Assembly (NCBI GenBank): GCA_902786615.1
Contig: CADADE010000006.1
Coordinates: 47,495-111,494 of the forward strand
From: Oscillospiraceae bacterium
Lineage (GTDB): Bacteria > Bacillota_A > Clostridia > Oscillospirales > Oscillospiraceae
DNA length: 64,000 nucleotides
Reading direction: 5' to 3'
The notes beneath the pieces were generated by a model. That model ran no database searches. It worked only from the letters and a program-made list of their open reading frames with translations, and was not told the DNA's origin. Made by a program: the position numbers and the translations under genes. Below, piece after piece: positions 26,052 to 34,546 of this stretch (the stretch's first letter is position 1; the number at the start of each line of letters is the position of its first letter).

Positions 26052-27509
26052 ATGAAGCTTGGAGAGCTGATCAGACATCTCGATGTGCTGGAGAGCACGG
26101 CTGATCCGGAGCTCGAAATCAGCGGCATCAGCTACGATTCCAGGAAAACGCAGCCCGGCGACCTCTTTGTCGCCATCAAGGGCTTTGAGGCCGACGGGCA
26201 CCGCTATATCCCCAAGGCCGCGGCAAACGGCGCGGCGGCGGTTTTGTGCGAGGACGCGCCCACGGACGGCACCCCCTTTGTCAGGATCCGGGACTGTCGT
26301 TACGGCCTAGCCATCGCAAGCCGCGATTTCTACGGCAATCCGGCAGGGGAGATGACGGTCGTCGGCTTTACCGGCACCAGCGGCAAGACCAGCTCCACCC
26401 ATATCCTGAAGCATGTGCTGGAGAGCAAGGCCGGGGCCAAGGTGGGCCTCATCGGCACCAACGGCAACATGATCGGGGACCGGCTCCTGCATACCGAGCA
26501 CACCACGCCAGAGAGCCTGGAGCTGCATAAGCTCTTCCGCCGGATGAAGGAGGAGGGCTGCACCCATGTGGTGATGGAGGTCTCCTCCCATTCCCTGACG
26601 CTTGAGCGCGTGGCGGGCATCACCTTTGATGTGGCGGTGTTCACCAATCTCTCGCAGGATCATCTGGATCTGCACGGGACCATGGAGGAGTACGCCGCCG
26701 CCAAGAAGAAAATCTTCTCCCAGTGCCGCGTCGGGTGCGTCAATATGGACGACGCGCGCGGCGCCTACATGGCGGAGGGGGCGGCCTGTCCCATCCTGCG
26801 CTACTCGGCGGAGAGCAACGCGGCGGAGCTGTCGGCAAAGGATGTGCGCCTCAGCGCGGGCGGCGTGCGCTTCGCGGCGGTGCACGGGTCGGAGCTTGCC
26901 CTGACGAAGCTTGCCATCCCCGGCATGTTCTCGGTCTACAACGCCCTGAGCGTCATGGCGGCCTGCCTTGCGCTCGGCATGCCCCTTGCGGACGCGGCTG
27001 ACGGCGTCAGCAGCGCCGCGGGCGTCAAGGGCCGCATGGAGTCCGTGCCCACGGACGGGGACTATTCTATCCTGATCGACTATTCCCACAAGCCGGACGC
27101 GCTGGAAAAGGCGCTGAAGGCGCTGCGCCCCGTGACGAGGGGACGGCTCATCGTGCTCTTCGGCTGCGGCGGCGACCGGGACCGCGGAAAGCGCCCCATC
27201 ATGGGCGAGATCGCCGCCGACAACGCCGACCTTGTCATCGTGACAAGCGACAATCCCCGCACCGAGGATCCCATGGATATCATCGAAGAGATCCTCCCGG
27301 GCGTCAAAAGCAGGCACAAGGCCTATAAAATGATCTGCGACAGGCCCGAGGCCATACGCTGGGCTATTGACAACGCAGGGCCCGGTGATGTAATATTGCT
27401 TGCCGGCAAGGGCCATGAGGACTATCAGGTCATCGGACATGAAAAGCACCACATGGATGAACGGGAGATCGTGGCAGACTGGCTGAAAGAGAGAAAAGAG
27501 CGGCGCTGA
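26052..27509 (+). CDS. murE: UDP-MurNAc-tripeptide synthetase (DAP-adding)
   Basis: Adds the third residue of the stem peptide to UDP-MurNAc-Ala-Glu. 485 residues: Rossmann-like N-terminal domain, central ATPase FTGTSGKTSSTH, and C-terminal Mur ligase domain. The DNPR motif (TSDNPRTEDP) that recognises the meso-diaminopimelate carboxylate is present, so the wall is DAP-type. First gene after repeat B; AGGAG Shine-Dalgarno before ATG 26052. The usual next gene murF is missing. Confidence 0.95.
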   Translation: MKLGELIRHLDVLESTADPELEISGISYDSRKTQPGDLFVAIKGFEADGHRYIPKAAANGAAAVLCEDAPTDGTPFVRIRDCRYGLAIASRDFYGNPAGEMTVVGFTGTSGKTSSTHILKHVLESKAGAKVGLIGTNGNMIGDRLLHTEHTTPESLELHKLFRRMKEEGCTHVVMEVSSHSLTLERVAGITFDVAVFTNLSQDHLDLHGTMEEYAAAKKKIFSQCRVGCVNMDDARGAYMAEGAACPILRYSAESNAAELSAKDVRLSAGGVRFAAVHGSELALTKLAIPGMFSVYNALSVMAACLALGMPLADAADGVSSAAGVKGRMESVPTDGDYSILIDYSHKPDALEKALKALRPVTRGRLIVLFGCGGDRDRGKRPIMGEIAADNADLVIVTSDNPRTEDPMDIIEEILPGVKSRHKAYKMICDRPEAIRWAIDNAGPGDVILLAGKGHEDYQVIGHEKHHMDEREIVADWLKERKERR

Positions 27510-27533
27510 GCCCTCGGAACGACGGAGACGCGT

Positions 27534-28559
27534 ATGATCATCAAGCTGATAAGCTCCTTTGTGCTGGCCTTCCTGTTTGCCAGCGCTTTCGGAAAATATT
27601 ATGTCCCCTGGCTGCGCAAGCAAAAGGCCGGACAACAGATCAAAAGCGAGGTTGAGTGGCACAAGTCCAAGGCCGGCACCCCCACGATGGGCGGCGCGAT
27701 GTTTATTCTCGCGGCTGTCTTCGTGTGCCTCACACTGGGCTTTGACGGTATGATCCACGGCCGCTTTGAGCATATTTTTGTCCTGCTCTTCGCCTGCGTG
27801 TTCGGCCTGATCGGCTTTCTGGACGACTGGGAAAAGCTCAAGAAGAAGGAGAACATGGGCCTGAGCTCCCGCAGCAAGTTCCTGCTGCAGCTGGCGGCGG
27901 CGCTGGTGTTCATCCTGCTCATGCGGCAGATCGGCTTTGTGCGCCCGCACCTGTATGTGCCCTTTACCCATAAGACCGTTTACATGCCCGAGTGGCTGTA
28001 TTTCGTCTTTGCCGCCTTTGTCATCGTCGGCACGGTCAACGCCGTGAACATTACCGACGGTATCGACGGCCTTGCCAGCGGCACCTCGATCCCGGTGTTT
28101 CTGTTCTTCGTGGCGGTCTCCATCGCCTGGGGCAGACGCTATCAGGAGCTGGGCATCTTTGCCTCCGCCATGGTGGGCGGGCTGCTGGGCTTCCTGCTCT
28201 ATAATTTTCATCCCGCCCAGTGCTTCATGGGGGACACGGGCTCCCTCTTTCTCGGCGGGGCGATCGCGGCGCTGGCCTTTGCCTATGACATGCCGCTGAT
28301 CCTCATTACCCTCGGCTTTGTCTTCATCGTCGAGACCCTGTCCGACATTATCCAGGTGGCCTACTTTAAGCTCACCAAAAAGCTCTACGGGCAGGGCAGG
28401 CGTATCTTCAAAATGGCCCCCTTCCATCACCACCTGGAAAAAGGCGGATGGACGGGCAGAAAGTGGAAGGAGAAAGAAATCTTTTTCCTGTTTTCCGGAA
28501 TATCCCTGATCATGGCGATCATATCCTTTATTGGGGTGTATCAGCGGTTCCCCCATTAA
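27534..28559 (+). CDS. mraY: Phospho-MurNAc-pentapeptide-transferase
   Basis: Integral membrane enzyme transferring phospho-MurNAc-pentapeptide to undecaprenyl phosphate to make lipid I. 341 residues, about ten TM segments. Signature motifs are KAGTPTMGG, the Asp-rich FLDDWEKL, NITDGIDGLASG and GDTGSLFLGG, then APFHHHLEKGGW at the C-terminus. All metal-binding Asp residues are present. Follows murE directly, without the usual murF. Confidence 0.97.
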   Translation: MIIKLISSFVLAFLFASAFGKYYVPWLRKQKAGQQIKSEVEWHKSKAGTPTMGGAMFILAAVFVCLTLGFDGMIHGRFEHIFVLLFACVFGLIGFLDDWEKLKKKENMGLSSRSKFLLQLAAALVFILLMRQIGFVRPHLYVPFTHKTVYMPEWLYFVFAAFVIVGTVNAVNITDGIDGLASGTSIPVFLFFVAVSIAWGRRYQELGIFASAMVGGLLGFLLYNFHPAQCFMGDTGSLFLGGAIAALAFAYDMPLILITLGFVFIVETLSDIIQVAYFKLTKKLYGQGRRIFKMAPFHHHLEKGGWTGRKWKEKEIFFLFSGISLIMAIISFIGVYQRFPH

Positions 28560-28588
28560 AATGATGCTTGGGCCGGGGAGGTGGGAAT

Positions 28589-29746
28589 ATGCGTTATGAC
28601 GGCGCCCGCCTCGCCGGCCTTGCTGACGCTCCGGCAGCGGAGAGAAGACCGGGCTTTGACGGGCCCTTTTTCGTGTTGAGCATGCTGCTGCTCACAGCGG
28701 GGGTGGTGATGGTCCTCTCGGCCAGCTATCCGCGCGCCTGGTACGATCCGGGGCATGTGACCGGCGGCAACGCGGCCTATTATTTTGTGCGGCAGCTTGT
28801 GTTCGCGCTGCTCGGGGTCGCGGCGATGCTGCTTGCCTCCCGCGTCCCGATGGCGGTCTACAGGCGCGCCGCCTTTCCCTTTCTCGCCTTCACGCTTGTT
28901 CTATTGATGCTCGTGCCGCTCGTTGGCGTCAAGGCCAACGGTTCGCGCCGCTGGCTGGGGGTGGGCGGCCTCACGCTGCAGCCCTCGGAGCTGGCAAAGC
29001 TCGCGGTGATCCTGTCCTTCTCGTCGCTCATCTGCCGCTATCGGGGTAAAATGCGCTCTTTTCGCTATGGCATCCTGCCCTTCGCGGGCATCCTCGGCGC
29101 GATTATCGGCCTGCTGGTCCTGGAGCCGCACTTCTCCGCCTCCATCATCATCCTCGCCATCGGGGCGGTGATGCTCTTTCTCGGCGGCGTGCGCATCGTC
29201 TGGTTCGCCGGGGCCTTCGGCGCGGCCGGCACCGGCATCGCCCTGCTGCTGACGCTCTTTCCCTACGCCTCCTCCCGCATCAACAGCTGGCGCGATCCCT
29301 TCACCGACAGCTCCAACCAGGGCTATCAGATCGTGCAGTCCCTGTACACCATCGGCTCCGGCGGCCTGAGCGGCCTGGGACTCGGCGGCAGCAGACAGAA
29401 GTTTCTGTATCTGCCGGAGGAGCACAACGATTTCATCTTTTCCGTCGTGTGCGAGGAGCTGGGCTTCATCGGCGCGGCGCTGATCCTGTGCCTGTTTGCG
29501 CTGCTGATCCTGCGCGGCTGGTGGATCGCCTTTCACTGCCGGGACCGCTTCGCGTTCCTGACGGTCGGCGGTGTGACGAGCCTGCTCGCGATCCAGGTCT
29601 TCCTGAACGTCGCGGTGGTGACGAATCTCGTCCCCTGCACGGGCATCTCACTGCCCATGTTCAGCTACGGCGGCACCGCCCTGGTCATCCAGCTTTTTGA
29701 GCTCGGCATTGTGCTCAGCGCGTCGCGGGACGTTCCGGCGCATTGA
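28589..29746 (+). CDS. ftsW: Lipid II polymerase/division protein FtsW
   Basis: SEDS-family glycosyltransferase that works with its class B PBP in septal wall synthesis. 385 residues, ten TM segments; conserved ANGSRRWLG, LQPSELAKLA, NQGYQIVQSLYTIGSGGLSGLGLG and PEEHNDFIFSV. The frame runs back to TTG 28568, but ATG 28589 follows GGGGAGG and gives the usual N-terminus. It follows mraY with no murD between them. Confidence 0.95.
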   Translation: MRYDGARLAGLADAPAAERRPGFDGPFFVLSMLLLTAGVVMVLSASYPRAWYDPGHVTGGNAAYYFVRQLVFALLGVAAMLLASRVPMAVYRRAAFPFLAFTLVLLMLVPLVGVKANGSRRWLGVGGLTLQPSELAKLAVILSFSSLICRYRGKMRSFRYGILPFAGILGAIIGLLVLEPHFSASIIILAIGAVMLFLGGVRIVWFAGAFGAAGTGIALLLTLFPYASSRINSWRDPFTDSSNQGYQIVQSLYTIGSGGLSGLGLGGSRQKFLYLPEEHNDFIFSVVCEELGFIGAALILCLFALLILRGWWIAFHCRDRFAFLTVGGVTSLLAIQVFLNVAVVTNLVPCTGISLPMFSYGGTALVIQLFELGIVLSASRDVPAH

Positions 29747-29771
29747 CTATTGAAATAAAGAGGATAGAACA

Positions 29772-30887
29772 ATGAACTTTATTTTTACCTGCGGCGGCAC
29801 CGCCGGGCATATCAATCCCGCCCTCGCGGTGGCGGGGCGGCTGAAGGAGCTCATGCCGGACAGCCGTTTTCTCTTCATCGGCGTGAACGGCAAAATGGAG
29901 ATGGAGCTGGTGCCCCGCGCGGGTTATGAGATCCGTGGCCTCGACATGACGTATATCGTGCGCGGACACGATCTGCACGCGATTCGGCAGAACCTCGAGA
30001 CCATACACAATGTGGCGCGCTCGAAGCGCGAGGCGAAAAAGATCATCCGGGCGTTTCAGCCCGACGCCGTGATCGGTACGGGCGGCTATGTCTGCTACCC
30101 GGTGCTCGCGGCCGCGCATGAAATGCATATCCCCACCCTGGTGCACGAGAGCAATGCCGTGCCCGGCCTCACCACCAAGCTGCTGGCAGATCGCGTCGAT
30201 CGCGTGATGCTGGGCTTTGAGGAGAGCCGCCAATACTACCGCCACCCCGAGCGCGTGACCGTCACGGGCACCCCGGTGCGCGGCGAGTTTGACCGCGTGG
30301 ACAGACAGCAGGCGCGCAAAGCCCTGGGCCTTGCGGACGGGCAGAAGCTGGTGCTCTCCGTGTGGGGCTCTCTCGGGGCCGAGCATATGAATAAAGTAAT
30401 GGCGGAGCTGATGGAAAAGCTCGACGGCGGGCAGCGCTTTCACCTGGTCCACGCCGCGGGAAAGCTCTATTACCCCCGCCTTACCGAGCGCTTCCGGGGA
30501 AAAGAGCTTGCAAAGTCCGGCATTGAGATCCGCGAATATATCCACAACATGCCGGAACTCATGGCGGCGGCGGATCTGATCCTCTGCCGGGCGGGCGCCT
30601 CCACCATCTCCGAGCTGAGCTACATGGGCAAGCCCGTGGTCATGGTGCCGTCTCCGAACGTGACCAACAACCACCAGGAGAAAAACGCCCGCGTCCTGGA
30701 GCGTGCCGGCGGGGCAGAGGTCCTGCTGGAGGGGGAGTTTGACGCAGATTCGCTTCTGCGGATTGTCAAGGATTTGCTGGCCGACGAGCAGAAGCTCGAC
30801 AGCATGAGCGAGGCCATGCGCGGCCTCGCCGTCCGAAACGCCTGTGAGCGCATTGTGAATATTGTGCTGGAGACCTGTAAAAACTGA
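29772..30887 (+). CDS. murG: UDP-GlcNAc:lipid I GlcNAc-transferase MurG
   Basis: Peripheral membrane glycosyltransferase producing lipid II. 371 residues with the first G-rich loop TCGGTAGHINPA, HESNAVPGLTTKLLADRVD, and the C-terminal donor site RAGASTISELSYMGKP and PSPNVTNNHQEKNAR. All catalytic-loop signatures of the GT28 family are present. AAAGAGGA Shine-Dalgarno 7 nt before ATG. Ends before a strong terminator hairpin. Confidence 0.97.
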   Translation: MNFIFTCGGTAGHINPALAVAGRLKELMPDSRFLFIGVNGKMEMELVPRAGYEIRGLDMTYIVRGHDLHAIRQNLETIHNVARSKREAKKIIRAFQPDAVIGTGGYVCYPVLAAAHEMHIPTLVHESNAVPGLTTKLLADRVDRVMLGFEESRQYYRHPERVTVTGTPVRGEFDRVDRQQARKALGLADGQKLVLSVWGSLGAEHMNKVMAELMEKLDGGQRFHLVHAAGKLYYPRLTERFRGKELAKSGIEIREYIHNMPELMAAADLILCRAGASTISELSYMGKPVVMVPSPNVTNNHQEKNARVLERAGGAEVLLEGEFDADSLLRIVKDLLADEQKLDSMSEAMRGLAVRNACERIVNIVLETCKN

Positions 30888-30928
30888 TTGTCCGCAACTG
30901 CCTGACTTCAGGCTTCACCAAAAACGTT

Positions 30929-30975
30929 CCCTCCGCATATGATGGACTGATTTCATCGTGCGGGGGGCTTTTTTT
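30929..30975 (+). terminator. Terminator/attenuator hairpin abutting the murA2 start
   Basis: CCCTCCGCA (30929-30937) pairs with TGCGGGGGG (30959-30967), nine pairs with one G-U, around an inner GATG/CATC stem, and is followed by seven T (30969-30975) that touch the murA2 ATG at 30976. The right arm also holds the only G-rich ribosome-binding site (30962-30967). It can work as the murG terminator, as an attenuator for murA2-ftsQ, or both. An upstream copy of the left-arm core, TCCGCA, lies at 30891-30896, and GCCTG/CAGGC forms a small hairpin (about 30900-30913). Confidence 0.8.
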
Positions 30976-32232
30976 ATGGATATCTGGCGCATCAGGGGCG
31001 GACGGCGGCTGGACGGCGTGTGCTTGGTACAGGGCTCAAAAAACGCCTCGCTGCCCATTCTGGCGGCGTCCATCCTTGGCCCGACCGTGTCGGAGCTGCA
31101 GAATGTGCCGCAGCTCCGGGACATCGACGCGGCGCTGCGTATCCTCCGGCAGCTCGGCTGCGAGGCGGAGCAGCAGGGCAATATGGTTTACATAAATGCA
31201 CGCGGCCTCAGCGGAAGCGCCATTCCCCACGAGCTGATGCTGGAAATGCGCTCCTCCGTGATCTTTATGGGGGCGCTGCTGGCCCGCTGCGGCGAGGCGC
31301 GCCTATGTCCGCCGGGCGGCTGTCAGCTCGGAAAACGCCCCATCGACCTGCACCTCTCCGCCCTGCGCCGACTCGGCGCCGAGATCGAGGAGGACGGGGA
31401 GGAGATCGTCTGCCGGGCAGAACGCCTCCGCGGGGCGGTGATCGATCTGCCCTTTCCGAGTGTGGGCGCAACGGAGAACATCATGCTGGCGGCTTCGGCG
31501 GCGGAAGGGAAGACCGTCATTCGCGGCGCTGCCCGGGAGCCGGAGATCAAGGCGCTGGAGAGTTATCTGCGGAAGATGGGCTGCGCGGTCAGCGGCGCGG
31601 GGACGGATACCATCGTGGTCGGGGAGAAGCGAAACGCTGCGCGCGTGGAGCATCGCATCATTGCGGATCGGATCGCAGCCTCCACCGTCGCCTGCGCGGC
31701 CGCCGCCGCGGGCGGGTGCGTGGAGCTGCGCGGCGCGGAGCCGGAGCATTTTTCTACCGTTCTCTACTTCCTAAAACAGGCGGGCTGTGATATAATGTGC
31801 GATAATCGCTGTGTCCGCCTCCGCTCGGACGGAAGGCTGAAGGCGGTGGGGGAGCTCTGCACCGAGCCCTATCCCGGTTTCCCGACCGACGCCCAGCCGG
31901 TGCTGATGGCGGCGCTGCTCAAGGCGAAGGGCCGCAGCACGATCCGGGAGACGATCTTTGAAAACCGCTTTCGTCAGGTTCCCGAGCTCTGCCGCCTGGG
32001 CGCGGACGTCACGCTGCGCGGCCAGTGTGCCGAGATCAGGGGCGTGGAGCGTCTGCATGGCGCGGCGCTGCATGCGACCGATCTGCGCGGCGGGGCGGCG
32101 ATGATCGTGGCGGGCCTCACCGCCGAAGGGCAGACCCTGGTCTATGACGAGGGGCACGTCCGCCGGGGCTATGAAAACTTCGACGCGTGTCTGCGTTCTC
32201 TGGGCGCGGATATCTGCCTGGAGCACGGATGA
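30976..32232 (+). CDS. murA2: UDP-GlcNAc 1-carboxyvinyltransferase (second copy)
   Basis: Second MurA paralogue. 418 residues with the same active-site set as the first: Lys22 (GSKNASL), Cys116 (PPGGCQLGKRPID), Asp in YPGFPTD and Arg in RGYENF, so it is probably functional. It lies in the dcw cluster where Gram-positives sometimes carry murB or murC. Its GC content and codon use match the neighbours; it is clearly diverged from the copy at 2659. ATG 30976 aligns exactly with the family N-terminus and sits directly behind a terminator hairpin, suggesting regulated expression. Confidence 0.93.
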   Translation: MDIWRIRGGRRLDGVCLVQGSKNASLPILAASILGPTVSELQNVPQLRDIDAALRILRQLGCEAEQQGNMVYINARGLSGSAIPHELMLEMRSSVIFMGALLARCGEARLCPPGGCQLGKRPIDLHLSALRRLGAEIEEDGEEIVCRAERLRGAVIDLPFPSVGATENIMLAASAAEGKTVIRGAAREPEIKALESYLRKMGCAVSGAGTDTIVVGEKRNAARVEHRIIADRIAASTVACAAAAAGGCVELRGAEPEHFSTVLYFLKQAGCDIMCDNRCVRLRSDGRLKAVGELCTEPYPGFPTDAQPVLMAALLKAKGRSTIRETIFENRFRQVPELCRLGADVTLRGQCAEIRGVERLHGAALHATDLRGGAAMIVAGLTAEGQTLVYDEGHVRRGYENFDACLRSLGADICLEHG

Positions 32233-32260
32233 AAATTCTTTCTTTTGGATGGAGAAAGCT

Positions 32261-33040
32261 ATGGCATGGAAACTGAACAGAAGACCGCGCAGTAACGACG
32301 AGGAGGGCTTCAGCCTGCGGGAGCTTACCGCAAGCGCCAGCGGGCCGGTCATGTTTTTCCTCGTGATCGTCGCGGTCATTTTTGTGATGAGCGTTTTCTT
32401 CCGGGTCTCGGATATCCAGGTACGGGGAAACACGCACTATACGGACGAGGAGATCATCCGCGCCATCGACATTGAAGAGGGCGACAACCTGTTTTTCTTT
32501 GACAGGTTTGCCGCCCTGAGCCGCGTTTTCGCAAAGCTTCCGTATATCGACGAGGTGACGGTGGAGCGCAGCCTTCCCAACCGCGTCATCATCACCGTGA
32601 CCGAGAGCCAGGCCCTGGCCTATATCGTCCTGGGCGAGGAGAAGTGGACCATTGACCATAACTGCAAGGTGCTGGGCAAGGCCAATGAGGACGAGCTTGG
32701 CGGCCTCATTCCCATTCTGGGCATCTCCCCGGGCACCCTGATGATCGGCGAGCCCCTGGAAACCTCCGACGGGGACGAGCGGATCGTGAATTATATCGCC
32801 GAGGTGCTCGATCAGCTGGAGGCGCGAAACCTCTACCGGCGGGTCGGGCGCGTGGATTTCTCCAATCCCAGCCAGGTGGAGTTTACCCTGGACGATAAAT
32901 ACACGGTGCGCCTCGGCGGCGACAGCAACGTGGAATACAAATTCGGCATGCTGATTTCCGCTCTTTCGCAATTATTGGAGGGAGATGTGGGAATAATCAA
33001 TGTAAGCGACGGAAATACAGCGCATTTCAGCCCAACCTGA
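32261..33040 (+). CDS. ftsQ: FtsQ/DivIB-like division protein
   Basis: 259-residue bitopic protein: basic cytoplasmic N-terminus (MAWKLNRRPRSNDEEG), TM segment at about 27-48, then a POTRA domain VSDIQVRGNTHYTDEEI...LPYIDEVTVERSLPNRVIITVTE, and the FtsQ beta domain. The frame extends upstream into murA2, but the GGAG at 32251 places ATG 32261 as the start. Part of the FtsQLB septal complex in the family. Preceded by murA2 and followed by the ftsZ promoter. Confidence 0.9.
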   Translation: MAWKLNRRPRSNDEEGFSLRELTASASGPVMFFLVIVAVIFVMSVFFRVSDIQVRGNTHYTDEEIIRAIDIEEGDNLFFFDRFAALSRVFAKLPYIDEVTVERSLPNRVIITVTESQALAYIVLGEEKWTIDHNCKVLGKANEDELGGLIPILGISPGTLMIGEPLETSDGDERIVNYIAEVLDQLEARNLYRRVGRVDFSNPSQVEFTLDDKYTVRLGGDSNVEYKFGMLISALSQLLEGDVGIINVSDGNTAHFSPT

Positions 33041-33091
33041 GCATAAATTACAAAGCGATTACAAAAGTTTTCGGGAAATTAAAAATAGCAC

Positions 33092-33120
33092 TTGACTCTT
33101 GAGATAAAATGTAATAAAAT
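33092..33120 (+). promoter_or_regulatory. Promoter for ftsZ
   Basis: TTGACT (33092-33097), 17-nt spacer and TAAAAT (33115-33120) in the AT-rich 145-nt ftsQ-ftsZ gap. Places ftsZ under separate control from the dcw operon. Confidence 0.82.
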
Positions 33121-33185
33121 AGCCACTGTAGAAATTATGAAAAGAATTGTAATTTATGCGTTAACAATAGATGGGAGGCAGTTCA

Positions 33186-34400
33186 ATGGATTTTAAAGCC
33201 GAAGTTCCGGAAAATGTTGTCAATATAAAGGTGATCGGTATCGGCGGCGCCGGCAATAACGTGGTCAACAGAATGGTCAAGGCCGGCACGCAGGGCGTGG
33301 AGTTTATCGCCATCAATACCGACAAGCAGGCGCTGGCCGTCTCCAATGCGGACCAGAAGCTCCAGATCGGCGAGAAGATGACCAAGGGGCAGGGCGCAGG
33401 CTCCGATCCTGAGATCGGCAAGCGCTCCGCGGAGGAAAGCCGCAACAATATCGCCAAGGTGATCGAGAATGCCGACATGGCCTTTATTACCTGTGGCATG
33501 GGCGGCGGCACCGGCACCGGCGCAGCCCCGATCGTGGCAGAGATTTGCCGGGACGCGGGTCTTCTGACCGTCGGCGTCGTGACCAAGCCCTTCAAGTTTG
33601 AGGGCAAGCGCCGCATGGATCAGGCCAATGCCGGTATCAAGGAGCTGCTCGGCCGTGTGGATTCCCTGCTTATTATCCCCAATGACCGTCTGAAATTTGC
33701 CACCGACCAGAAGGTAACCCTGGCAAACGCCTTTGAGATCGCGGATGATGTGCTGCTCCAGGCCGTCACCAGCATTTCCGACCTGATTAAAAACACCGGC
33801 TTCATCAACCTCGACTTTGCCGACGTTACCTGCATCATGAAGAACGCGGGCTTTGCCCATATGGGCGTGGGCCGTGCCGCAGGCAAGGGCAAGGCGGAGG
33901 AAGCCGCCCGCATGGCTGTTGCAAGTCCCCTCATGGAGACCTCCATCAACGGCGCGCGCGGTGTGCTCATCAACATCACCGGCTCTGCCGACATGGATCT
34001 CGAGGACGTCGAGACCGCCGCAAGCCTCGTCCAGGAGGCCGCGCATCCCGAGGCCAATATCATCTTCGGCGCGACCTTCGACGATACGCTGGAGGATGAG
34101 ATCCGCGTGACCGTCATCGCCACCGGCTTTGAGGACGCCGCGCTCAACGCGGAAGCCGCTCCCGCAGCCGCTGCTGCCGCGCCTGCGGCCCCGGTGAACA
34201 ATCCCGCTTTCACTCCGGTTCGTCCCGCTGCCGGCCGCGAGAGACCCCAGGGCCTCTTTACCGGCGCCGCCGAGAAGGCCGCAGCCGCACAGCCCGTTCA
34301 GCCCGCGGCCGCCGCTCCCGCGCAGCCCGCAGCCGCAGCGCCTGCCAATGGCGAGGACCCCTTCGACAGCATCTTTAAGATCTTCAATACCAATAAATAA
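33186..34400 (+). CDS. ftsZ: Cell division GTPase FtsZ
   Basis: Tubulin homologue forming the Z ring. 404 residues: GTP-binding GGAGNNVVNRM and the tubulin signature GGGTGTGAAP, T7 loop NLDFADV. An Ala/Pro-rich linker of about 60 residues precedes a conserved tail ending DPFDSIFKIFNTNK, which binds FtsA/SepF-type partners. Start ATG 33186 after GGGAGG; ATG 33171 lies in the same frame but has no ribosome site. ftsA is absent from the vicinity, common in this group. Confidence 0.97.
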   Translation: MDFKAEVPENVVNIKVIGIGGAGNNVVNRMVKAGTQGVEFIAINTDKQALAVSNADQKLQIGEKMTKGQGAGSDPEIGKRSAEESRNNIAKVIENADMAFITCGMGGGTGTGAAPIVAEICRDAGLLTVGVVTKPFKFEGKRRMDQANAGIKELLGRVDSLLIIPNDRLKFATDQKVTLANAFEIADDVLLQAVTSISDLIKNTGFINLDFADVTCIMKNAGFAHMGVGRAAGKGKAEEAARMAVASPLMETSINGARGVLINITGSADMDLEDVETAASLVQEAAHPEANIIFGATFDDTLEDEIRVTVIATGFEDAALNAEAAPAAAAAAPAAPVNNPAFTPVRPAAGRERPQGLFTGAAEKAAAAQPVQPAAAAPAQPAAAAPANGEDPFDSIFKIFNTNK

Positions 34401-34416
34401 TAAGAACACGAATAAT

Positions 34417-34455
34417 AAGCATAAACAAGAAGCATAAACAAGAAGCATAAACAAG
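34417..34455. repeat. 3 x 13-bp perfect tandem repeat
   Basis: Three exact copies of AAGCATAAACAAG between ftsZ and its downstream hairpin. No coding role seen. Confidence 0.85.
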
Positions 34456-34491
34456 CAGAACCGCTCTCCGGATCCGGAGGGCGGTTCTGCT
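34454..34491. terminator. Long hairpin between ftsZ and the convergent gene
   Basis: AGCAGAACCGC pairs with GCGGTTCTGCT and inside it CTCCGG with CCGGAG, an almost continuous 18-bp stem. No long T run follows on plus; on minus the trailing strand is T-rich (TTGTTTATGCTTC), so it may terminate both converging transcripts, most efficiently the minus-strand one. Confidence 0.7.
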
Positions 34492-34546
34492 GTTATGATC
34501 GCGTACAGGGCAAGCGCCGCGGCGCCGGTTCGGAAGGAAATTGATG

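Noticed and set aside
26307..28556. 749-codon open frame on the minus strand over murE and mraY
   Set aside because: It is antisense to two genes with complete family motifs, its residue composition is His/Gly/Arg-rich and it has no recognisable domain; it reflects high GC.
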